30,493 bases of DNA from an uncultured bacterium (GTDB lineage Bacteria > Actinomycetota > Coriobacteriia > Coriobacteriales > Coriobacteriaceae): NCBI GenBank assembly GCA_905216175.1, contig CAJMSV010000010.1:1-30493 (forward strand). The letters run 5' to 3'. The stretch's first letter is position 1. Every line of letters begins with the position of its first letter. The notes below the pieces were generated by a model that made no database searches, was not told where the DNA came from, and was given only the letters and a program-made list of their open reading frames with translations. This document shows positions 18,316 through 24,417 of this stretch, piece after piece. Both the position numbers and the translations under genes were made by a program.

Positions 18316-19194
18316 CTAGCGCTCAACGAACTCTTGGATTTCCGCGAGCAGGCGCTTTGCCTCCTGACGGCCCTGGATATACAGGTCGAGGAGCTTTGCC
18401 GAATCGTGCTCGACATGGCCGACCTCGACCGGCTTTTGCGGAGCGACGACCAACGCGCGGCCCTCGCGCTCATACTTCCACAGGTGCATGCGCTGTATGT
18501 TGTAGCGGTCGTGGCGCGTCTCGATAGCCTCGAGCAGATAGGGGTAGTCGGCATAGCGGGCGCGCGCGGCAGGCATAAACTCGTAGGGCTTTTTCTCGTA
18601 CGAGCGGTCCTGCGTGACGATGACGACCGCACGGTCGAAGCCCGCCTCCTCGAGCACATGCTCGATAGGAACCGAATCGGCCACGCCGCCGTCGACGTAT
18701 TTGTGCCCGTCAATCTCGACCGGCGGCGTCACCAGCGGCAAAGAGGTCGATGCGCGCACAGCGTCGAGATCGAGCACGGCGCTTTTGACCGGGAGGTACG
18801 TGGCGGTTCCAAAGAGCATGTCCGTCGCGACAGCGTACATCTCGATGGGGCTCGCGTCGAACGTCTCGTTGTCAAAGGGATCCAAGCGGTCCTGGACATC
18901 GTTGAAGATAAAGTCGTAGCCGACGATAGAGCCCGTGGACGCAAACGATGCGGCGCCCATGAAGCGGCTGTCGCCGCAGAAAGCCAGGTTGATGCGGTTG
19001 GCACGGCCGATCTGATGCGACTTGTAGTTCACACCGTTGAGGGCGCCGGCCGATACACCGTAGACAGCCGGAATCTCGACGCCGGCTTCCATGAGAACGT
19101 CGAGCACGCCCGCGGTAAATTGTCCGCGGAAGCTGCCGCCCTCCAGGACGAGCGCGACCTTGCCGGCGTTCTTTGCCTTATCTTCTGCAGTCAT
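18316..19194 (-). CDS. Patatin-like phospholipase family protein
   Basis: This 292-residue protein is a patatin-type serine hydrolase. It has the oxyanion-hole region LVLEGGSFRGQF at 16-26, the nucleophile elbow YGVSAG with Ser48, and the dyad Asp168 in YVDGG. The arrangement resembles YjjU-type bacterial patatins, thought to cleave lipid acyl esters; the true substrate is unknown. No signal peptide or membrane segment is seen, so it is probably cytoplasmic or peripheral. The ATG at 19194 follows AGGAGGT. It is monocistronic. Confidence 0.93.
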   Translation of the reverse strand: MTAEDKAKNAGKVALVLEGGSFRGQFTAGVLDVLMEAGVEIPAVYGVSAGALNGVNYKSHQIGRANRINLAFCGDSRFMGAASFASTGSIVGYDFIFNDVQDRLDPFDNETFDASPIEMYAVATDMLFGTATYLPVKSAVLDLDAVRASTSLPLVTPPVEIDGHKYVDGGVADSVPIEHVLEEAGFDRAVVIVTQDRSYEKKPYEFMPAARARYADYPYLLEAIETRHDRYNIQRMHLWKYEREGRALVVAPQKPVEVGHVEHDSAKLLDLYIQGRQEAKRLLAEIQEFVER

Positions 19195-19279
19195 GTTGAC
19201 CTCCTGCGATTGCGTTTTGGCTTTCTTCTACCCAGTTTTGGGATGGCGAGCGCGTGGGTTTTTCGGGGCGGCAGGTGAA

Positions 19280-19447
19280 GCGGAAAGTGTGTCCCAGTTT
19301 GAGGCGAGATTCCGGGACGTGCTTTCCGCTTGGACCGCCATTGGGAAAGCACGCCCCGTTCTGAGCGCGGATTCCGGGATGAACTTTCCGCCGACAACCG
19401 GAAAATGCATCCCATTCTGAGCCGATATTCTGGGATGCAACTTCCGC
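19280..19447. repeat. Three tandem copies of a palindromic repeat (about 50 bp each)
   Basis: Units lie at 19280-19329, about 19341-19391 and 19398-19447. Each has an outer inverted repeat of the type GCGGAAAG-N-GTCCC / GGGA-N-CTTTCCGC around a central block like TTCTGAGCGCGGATTCCGGG. The first and third units fold almost perfectly; the second has mismatched arms. Differences in one arm are often matched in the other (for example TGCATCCC/GGGATGCA in unit 3), suggesting that pairing is maintained. No protein reading is plausible. Confidence 0.75.
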
Positions 19448-19462
19448 TTGAGGCGTCAACGC

Positions 19463-19589
19463 GAGTAGTCAATTTGGGACGGGGCTATTTTAGCTGCCCT
19501 TTGACTGTCGACGAATTATTGGGGACCAGAACTAATATCGACTGGCTTATAGGGGTAGCTAAAATAGCCCCGTCCCAAATTGACTACTC
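19463..19589. mobile_element. MITE-like element with about 38-bp terminal inverted repeats (GGGACGGGG family)
   Basis: Arms at 19463-19500 and 19551-19589 are inverted repeats with almost no mismatch, sharing TCAATTTGGGACGGGGCTAT and TTTTAGCT. The 50-base interior has no gene. A decayed relative is at 3144-3233. Two copies of different age in one window show an element that has spread in this genome, probably moved by a transposase encoded elsewhere. Confidence 0.8.
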
Positions 19590-19606
19590 CACCTTGTAGA
19601 GTCATT

Positions 19607-19741
19607 GCGCGGAGAATCCGCGTATTTGCTTCGCAAATCCGCACCGGCTTCGACCGCCTGCCGGCGCCCTCGCCCGCGGGCTAAAAACGCTTACGCGTTT
19701 TCTTTACGCCCGCGCCCTGCATAGAGTTCGATTCTCCGCGG
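19607..19741 (-). repeat. tmRNA-3'-end-associated structured repeat element
   Basis: Read on the minus strand after the tmRNA terminator, the element starts with a reverse-complement copy of the tmRNA T-arm (19741-19724). It continues with CAGGGCGCG (19719-19711), a hairpin AAAACGC-GTAA-GCGTTTT (19701-19684), a second hairpin ATTTGC/GCAAAT (about 19624-19638) and ACGCGGA (19623-19617). It ends in a forward fragment of the tmRNA T-stem, ATTCTCCGCGC. The same boxes in the same order occur beside tRNA-Glu (271-411), but there the ends match tRNA-Glu. Confidence 0.7.
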
Positions 19742-19750
19742 TACGGACAA

Positions 19751-19788
19751 GAAATAAAAAGGCAGGTAGATATAAGTATCTACCTGCC
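19751..19788 (-). terminator. Rho-independent terminator of tmRNA
   Basis: On the minus strand a 12-bp stem GGCAGGTAGATA / TATCTACCTGCC is followed by TTTTTATTTC. It begins 10 bases beyond the encoded CCA of the tmRNA. Confidence 0.93.
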
Positions 19789-19797
19789 TGTTACTTA

Positions 19798-20161
19798 TGG
19801 TGGAGGCGCGGAGAATCGAACTCCGGTCCACGAAAGCCCCCTGATTGGCATCTCCAAGCTCAGTCGCTGGTTTAGTCTCGGACGCTTTGCGCGCAGCGAC
19901 ACGCTCGCAACGTCCTAACCGGTTCGGTCTTAACCTGCGCCATACCGATTACGTGCGCAGGAGCATTCCCCTAAAATGACGTCGCACCGGTGGCGGGGAA
20001 ATCACCGGGTTGACGCGCCGCTATAAATTAAGCAGCGAGAGCCATAGGCTCAAAAGAAGAGTTGTTGTCAATTCAATTTGACGGTACCCCTGTTTAACGA
20101 GGCGAGGAGACCTCGGCTTGCTTCCTCTCTCAGAGCTATCGTGTCGAAACCAGTCGCCCCC
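19798..20161 (-). ncRNA. ssrA: Transfer-messenger RNA (tmRNA)
   Basis: tmRNA rescues stalled ribosomes with SmpB and tags the nascent chain for proteolysis. The 5' end GGGGGCGACTGGTTTCGACA is the classic tmRNA start, and the 3' T-arm and acceptor GAGTTCGATTCTCCGCGCC...CCA closes the tRNA-like domain with CCA encoded. Length is 364 bases, one-piece form. The tag reading frame ends at a TAA at 20028-20030 and reads DNNSSFEPMALAA (20069-20031); the exact resume codon is uncertain, but the tag ends in the hydrophobic ALAA degron. Pseudoknot-like GC stems lie between the tag and the 3' end. Confidence 0.96.
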
Positions 20162-20400
20162 GAATGTTGGGAAAGTCTGGATGGTATCGGACCTGCAAAC
20201 ACCCGATAACCGTCGACTTTTCAAGGAACACGCGGGGTGAGCCCCGCTCGTGAATAGCTATCTTACCACGTTCTAAAGGCAGGCTTCCATTCTATGCACG
20301 AGCTGTGAAGACCCTAATGTGCAACACACTTCGCACTTTTGCTACTGAACACGTCACGTATATTTTCGCCAAGCAAAATTGACCCGTCGAAAGGACCGTT
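20162..20400. other. Divergent promoter region between tmRNA and the 20401 gene
   Basis: No gene is seen. A GC hairpin GCGGGG/CCCCGC lies near 20233-20248 on the tmRNA side. On the plus side TATATT (20359-20364) could be the -10 box of the next gene. It sits between inverted copies of TTTTGCT (20337-20343) and AGCAAAA (near 20373-20379), a possible operator. No strong -35 box is visible. Confidence 0.4.
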
Positions 20401-20835
20401 ATGGATACCAAGCAGCAACTCGTCAATGCCCTCGCAGGCCTGGGCTCAACCATTACCGAAGCCATGGATGTCATCGAAGGCTTTGTCCCCTGCGGACATC
20501 CCGCTCTCACGGTTTCGAACGCCCTTGTTGCGCTGGACGCTGACGATGATGCTGCTCTCGCCCAGCAGCTCGAGACCGTCGAGGGTTTTATCGACCACGT
20601 GAGTGAGAACCGCGGCGTGTCCGCCTACCACGGCATCGAGGTCGAGCTCGCGGGTCCCAAAGCCGACTTGCTCGCAGCAATCCGCGAGGTAGGCGCCCTC
20701 ATGCAGACCGCAGGCGTCAAGAACACCCAGGTCAACGAGTGGGTCTACCGCAGTCTGGCAGCACTCGACAGCTCCGACGAAAAGGCAGCCGAGCAGCTCG
20801 CAGAAAGTCCCGCCATTAAGGCCGAGCTTTTGTAA
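20401..20835 (+). CDS. Small acidic protein of unknown function
   Basis: I do not recognise this 144-residue protein. It is Ala/Leu/Glu-rich and predicted mostly helical, with no signal peptide, transmembrane segment or cysteine motif. The ATG follows AAAGGA with 6-base spacing, and codon use matches confirmed neighbours, so it is probably real. It contains GFVPCGHPALTVSNALVALD and a later AGPKADLLAAIREVGALMQ helix. It is flanked by a stem-loop and transcribed alone, divergent from tmRNA. Confidence 0.8.
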   Translation: MDTKQQLVNALAGLGSTITEAMDVIEGFVPCGHPALTVSNALVALDADDDAALAQQLETVEGFIDHVSENRGVSAYHGIEVELAGPKADLLAAIREVGALMQTAGVKNTQVNEWVYRSLAALDSSDEKAAEQLAESPAIKAELL

Positions 20836-20844
20836 ATAGCAAAC

Positions 20845-20881
20845 GCGGGCCCCTTGGCGCATCGTCGTCCAAGAGGCCCGC
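20845..20881. terminator. Stem-loop between the convergent 20401 gene and the PIN toxin gene
   Basis: GCGGGCCCCTTGG / CCAAGAGGCCCGC pair over 13 positions with one mismatch, located between two convergent stop codons. No long T-run follows on either side, so it may act as a weak bidirectional terminator. Confidence 0.6.
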
Positions 20882-20893
20882 AAACAGTTCGCG

Positions 20894-21409
20894 TCAACCG
20901 ATAGCCGCGCCGCCGCGTTCGGCCAAAGCAAGAATCGGCATCATTTGACGAGGTGTCTTTGCTGCAAGATCGGCATGTTCGAGCAGTTTGCGATCGTTGG
21001 TCACCAAGTAATCGACCTGCGCGCGCTTGCACGCGGCGAGTACCAAGTTGTCCTCGTAATCGCGATGGAGCGTCAGATATTTGTCGGCCAGCCAAAGGTC
21101 CGACGCATCTGCACCCACGGCCGTGGCGTTTTCGGTCATATTCCGAACAAACGCCAGCGCCGCATCGCCAATCGCGCGGGCAGAAGCCTCGTCGAGCGCT
21201 CCCCCGCTGGCAAGAACGCTACGCTTCAGCTCGTGTTGGACAACGTACAGCACGTCCTTAGCGATATGTACCGGGAAGAACAGCAACGCCCCCGTCTCCG
21301 CCGCCTGCCCAATAAACGAACGCGCGGCAAGCGACTCGGCATGGTCGACGCAAAACGAATCAACCCATACGTTGGTATCCACCATTATTTTGAGGGGAGC
21401 CCCGCTCAC
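20894..21409 (-). CDS. PIN-domain toxin of a type II toxin-antitoxin pair
   Basis: The 171-residue PIN-family protein would be a metal-dependent ribonuclease. Acidic residues at the expected places are Asp11 in IMVDTNVWVD, Asp52 in AKDVLYVV, Asp120 in DYEDNLVLAAC and Asp139 in LVTNDRKL. I choose the GTG at 21407-21409, which overlaps the antitoxin stop by 3 bases (coupled translation); an ATG at 21385 would still keep the PIN core. The upstream antitoxin gene and the operator-like repeats support a toxin-antitoxin operon. RNA target unknown. Confidence 0.88.
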   Translation of the reverse strand: MSGAPLKIMVDTNVWVDSFCVDHAESLAARSFIGQAAETGALLFFPVHIAKDVLYVVQHELKRSVLASGGALDEASARAIGDAALAFVRNMTENATAVGADASDLWLADKYLTLHRDYEDNLVLAACKRAQVDYLVTNDRKLLEHADLAAKTPRQMMPILALAERGGAAIG

Positions 21410-21759
21410 AGGATCATCCCCTTTTGGCGATAGCGCTCGTCCATGGCTTCGGAATAGATTGTGTCCCAATCGCGATCGTCGGATACAGGCGACGCAGCGA
21501 TGCCCAGGTCCACGTAAAGCTGATCCGCCGCCGCCCATGATGCGGCGAACGGAGTATCGGGCGTGACGGTCTGCTGCCGGTCGTCGACGGCCGCAAGCAC
21601 TTCCTCGCACTGCCCGCCACCCTGCGCGACCTTGGCCACCACCTTTTTGATGAGCTCGGGCAGTGACCCGCCCGAAAGCCGCAGCACCTCCTCGGCACGG
21701 TTCTTGACCTGGCGATCTACGCGAACGTTCACTTGCGCCATGCCGCTAACAGCACCCAT
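21406..21759 (-). CDS. DinJ/RelB-type ribbon-helix-helix antitoxin
   Basis: The 117-residue protein has an N-terminal ribbon-helix-helix like DinJ/RelB: MAQVNVRVDRQVKNRAEEVL followed by a short helix, GGSLPELIKKVVAKV. Its acidic, probably disordered C-terminal half (DDRDWDTIYSEAMDERYRQKG) would wrap and inhibit the toxin. I start at the ATG at 21757-21759 because GGTGAGG lies 5 bases upstream; the internal ATG at 21741 (MAQVNV) matches family starts but has no clear ribosome site. The stop overlaps the toxin start. Probably autorepressed at the repeated TGCTAGCA palindromes. Confidence 0.85.
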   Translation of the reverse strand: MGAVSGMAQVNVRVDRQVKNRAEEVLRLSGGSLPELIKKVVAKVAQGGGQCEEVLAAVDDRQQTVTPDTPFAASWAAADQLYVDLGIAASPVSDDRDWDTIYSEAMDERYRQKGMIL

Positions 21760-21789
21760 CTCAACCTCACCCTCGATTCCTGCTATCTT

Positions 21790-21819
21790 TGCTAGCATCA
21801 CTATATATTGCTGCTAGCA
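21790..21819 (-). promoter_or_regulatory. Operator/promoter of the toxin-antitoxin operon
   Basis: Two copies of the perfect 8-bp palindrome TGCTAGCA (21790-21797 and 21812-21819) have centres 22 bases apart, two helical turns. They flank an AT-rich CTATATATTG containing a -10-like TATATA. This fits cooperative binding by a ribbon-helix-helix antitoxin covering the promoter. Confidence 0.65.
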
Positions 21820-21832
21820 CATGGTCAAACGC

Positions 21833-21878
21833 AAAAGGCCTGCATTCTGGCGGATGCAACACCGTCCGAATGCAGGCC
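21833..21878 (-). terminator. Rho-independent terminator of the P-type ATPase operon
   Basis: On the minus strand the 11-bp stem GGCCTGCATTC / GAATGCAGGCC is followed by TTTTGCGTTT. It lies 20 bases beyond the ATPase stop codon. Confidence 0.85.
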
Positions 21879-21897
21879 ATATACTCAATCGAAAACG

Positions 21898-23973
21898 CTA
21901 ATGCAGGTACGCCTTTGCGTTGCCCAGGCTGTAGGCGATCGTTGAGCCGTTGTGCAGCAGCGACGACGCCTGTGGAGTGATCATGCCGGTAATACCCAAT
22001 GCCAACAGCGCCGAGTTGGTGAGCATCACCTTGGAATATGAACTCGTCAGACGGTCGATAAGCCCCTGACTCATACGGCGCAGACGCACGATTGCGGCCA
22101 GATCCGTATCGGTCAGGATGATATCGGCGACCTCCTTGGCGATGTCGCTTCCGCCGCCCATTGCCAGCCCCACGTCGGCCAAACCGAGCGCCGGCGAATC
22201 GTTGACGCCGTCGCCCACCATGGCAACGTGGCGCCCCTCGCCCTTAATGCGCTCAACATACGCGTACTTGTCCTCGGGCAGCAGCTCGGCCTTAAACTCG
22301 TCGACACCTGCCTCGCGAGCAATGCGCTCGGCCGTGCGCTCCGAGTCGCCCGTGAGCATGACCACGTGTTTAACGCCCAACGCGTGCAGGTCGGCGATGG
22401 CCTCGCGGACCCCGGGCTTAAGCGGGTCCTCGATACCGAGCACGCCCACAACCGTGCCATCGACCGCCAGATACAGCGGCGACAGGCCCTGCATCTGGGA
22501 CTCGATTTGCTCCATAATGTCGGACTCGAGCTGCGCGCTCTCATCCTCAAATACAAAGTGCGCGGAACCGATGATGGCGCGACGTCCTTCGATGGACGAA
22601 GCGATGCCGTGCGCCACGATGTACTCGACGGCGGCATGGCGCTCGCGGTGCTCGAGCCCGCGCTCGCGGGCAGCGTTGACCACGGCACGCGCCACCGGAT
22701 GCGGGAAATGTTCCTCTAGGCAGGCAGAAAGGCGCAGGACCTCGTCCTCGCTCCAGCCGTCGGTCGTGAGCACGCAAGCTAGGCGCGGCTGGGCCTCAGT
22801 CAGCGTGCCGGTCTTGTCAAAGACAATGGTGTCGGCCTTGGCAAACGACTCAAAGTACTTCGCGCCCTTGACCATGACGCCCATCTTGGCGGCGTCGCTC
22901 ATGGCAGTCATGACGGCGACGGAACCCGTGAGCTTGAGTGCGCACGAGTAGTCGACCATCAGTGCCGCTGAGGTCTTGATGAGACTGCGCGTGGTGAGCG
23001 CAACCAGGCCCGCGAGCAGAAAGTTCCACGGGACGATCTTGTTGGCAAGGTCCTCCATATGCGACTGGCCCTCGGACTTGAGCGAGTCGGCCGTCTGTAC
23101 GAGCGAGACGATCGAGCGCAGCTTGGTCTGCGCCGTGTTGGCGCGCACGCGCACCAAGATGCTGCCGTCTTCCACGACGGTGCCGGCGAACACGTCGTCG
23201 CCCACGCTGCGCTCGCCGGCCCGCGGTTCGCCGGTCCGGGTCGCCTGGTTGACCATAGCGCTTCCCTGCTCGACCACGCCGTCGATGCAAATGGACATGC
23301 CAGTGCGCACGGCGCCCAAATCGCCGGGCTCGAGCTCGGTCGCGGCAACGCTTACCTCGGTGTCACCGACGACCTTTTGCGCCTTGTCGGGCACATCGAG
23401 CAGCGAGTTGATGAGCTCGTTTTCGCTCATGGCGCGCGTGTAGTCCTCGAGCAGCTCGCCCACGTTGAGCAGGAACATCGTCTGGCCCGCGGTGTCGACA
23501 TCGCGCTTGACGAACGAAATGCCGATGGCCGAAGCGTCGAGCACGGGAACGGTCAGGTGCGGCTGCGCCAGCTCATGAAGAGCAGCACGCAAAAATGCCA
23601 TGTAACCGGCCACGACAAACACCGCACGCAGAGGCGTCGGCAAGAACCAGCGACGTGCGTAGTGGGCGCCGATAAGTGTGGCAAGATCCATGACGAGCCT
23701 GTGCTTGCGCGGCTCGAGTTGCATCACGTAGCCCGACTTGGCATCGGCGATAGCTTGAGCATCGAGTGCGCCCAGGGCGTCGAGCACGCTTGCGCGGCGC
23801 GGCTCGTCGTACTCCAGCGCCATCTGGCCAATGCGGCCATACACGCGCACCTTGTGCACGCCATCGATGTCGCCGCCAAGCTTAAGAAGTGCATCGAGAT
23901 CGCTCTCTGGCACAGGACCCGCCAATTGAAGACGGGTCCTGCCGGGGATCTCGCTGATAATCGAGAATCTCAT
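21898..23973 (-). CDS. Heavy-metal-type (P1B-like) P-type ATPase with a non-canonical SCA metal motif
   Basis: This 691-residue membrane pump has an N-terminal ferredoxin-like HMA-type domain without a CxxC motif (1-60), TM helices, an actuator loop with ATRTGEP at 245-250, a phosphorylation motif DKTGTLTE with Asp386, an HP motif in EEHFPHPVAR, and the hinge MVGDGVNDSPAL. The membrane metal-binding motif, usually CPC or SPC, reads SCA at 343-345 (VDYSCALKL). Transported metal cannot be assigned from this alone. The small DUF6110 gene upstream is probably cotranscribed (18-base gap), suggesting a joint system. A terminator follows. Confidence 0.93.
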   Translation of the reverse strand: MRFSIISEIPGRTRLQLAGPVPESDLDALLKLGGDIDGVHKVRVYGRIGQMALEYDEPRRASVLDALGALDAQAIADAKSGYVMQLEPRKHRLVMDLATLIGAHYARRWFLPTPLRAVFVVAGYMAFLRAALHELAQPHLTVPVLDASAIGISFVKRDVDTAGQTMFLLNVGELLEDYTRAMSENELINSLLDVPDKAQKVVGDTEVSVAATELEPGDLGAVRTGMSICIDGVVEQGSAMVNQATRTGEPRAGERSVGDDVFAGTVVEDGSILVRVRANTAQTKLRSIVSLVQTADSLKSEGQSHMEDLANKIVPWNFLLAGLVALTTRSLIKTSAALMVDYSCALKLTGSVAVMTAMSDAAKMGVMVKGAKYFESFAKADTIVFDKTGTLTEAQPRLACVLTTDGWSEDEVLRLSACLEEHFPHPVARAVVNAARERGLEHRERHAAVEYIVAHGIASSIEGRRAIIGSAHFVFEDESAQLESDIMEQIESQMQGLSPLYLAVDGTVVGVLGIEDPLKPGVREAIADLHALGVKHVVMLTGDSERTAERIAREAGVDEFKAELLPEDKYAYVERIKGEGRHVAMVGDGVNDSPALGLADVGLAMGGGSDIAKEVADIILTDTDLAAIVRLRRMSQGLIDRLTSSYSKVMLTNSALLALGITGMITPQASSLLHNGSTIAYSLGNAKAYLH

Positions 23974-23991
23974 AGTTTGTGCCTGGGAGCG

Positions 23992-24237
23992 TTACTCGGC
24001 TGCCTCGTCAGCAGCGGCCTCGCTCTGGGTGATGTAGGCAGCCTCGGCAACCATGTCATCGACATTGGCCTTGGCCTGCTCGACCATGTCCTGGTAGCAG
24101 TTCTTGACGCGCATACCGCACGCGATGCCCTGCACGCAGGCATTCTTTACCGGAGCGCTGGTGAGCAGCTTAATGCCGGCCGTACCAAGCAGAAAACCGC
24201 CACCGACAAGCAGGGTATTGAACGTCGACTTCTTCAT
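23992..24237 (-). CDS. DUF6110-family small membrane-associated protein
   Basis: The 81-residue protein begins KKSTFNTLLVGGGFLLGTAG, a single hydrophobic segment, then IKLLTSAPVKNACVQGIACGMRVKNC and an acidic Ala/Glu-rich tail. This pattern matches DUF6110-type proteins found beside heavy-metal P-type ATPases. The chosen ATG (24235-24237) follows GGGAGAAG; a frame extending to 24294 lacks a ribosome site. Two conserved-looking cysteines could contact metal, which is inference. Confidence 0.85.
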   Translation of the reverse strand: MKKSTFNTLLVGGGFLLGTAGIKLLTSAPVKNACVQGIACGMRVKNCYQDMVEQAKANVDDMVAEAAYITQSEAAADEAAE

Positions 24238-24383
24238 GTTGCTTCTCCCTTTTGCCGCACAAGCGCGGCATGGTGCCTTAGCGCCCGAGTTCATTAGTTT
24301 GCTCGAGCACGCTTTTGAGAACAGTTTAGTATAACTATTTGGTCAACAATGGCTAACTTTTTGGAAACTATGGGGGTGAACTC

Positions 24384-24416
24384 AATATGACAAAGGGACA
24401 GTCCCTTTGTCATATT
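24384..24416. repeat. Perfect 33-bp palindrome (16-1-16)
   Basis: AATATGACAAAGGGAC and its exact reverse complement flank one central A. It sits directly after the stop codon of the ABC transporter gene and would form a strong RNA hairpin on either strand, possibly blocking read-through between that gene and the upstream DUF6110 promoter. Similar GACAAAGGGAC palindromes recur in Firmicutes and Actinobacteria genomes as far as I recall. Confidence 0.8.
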
Positions 24417-24417
24417 C

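Noticed and set aside
19280..19447. CRISPR array
   Set aside because: Units are palindromic over their full length, only three in number, diverged from each other, and separated by short unlike spacers of 6-11 bases. No cas gene is present.
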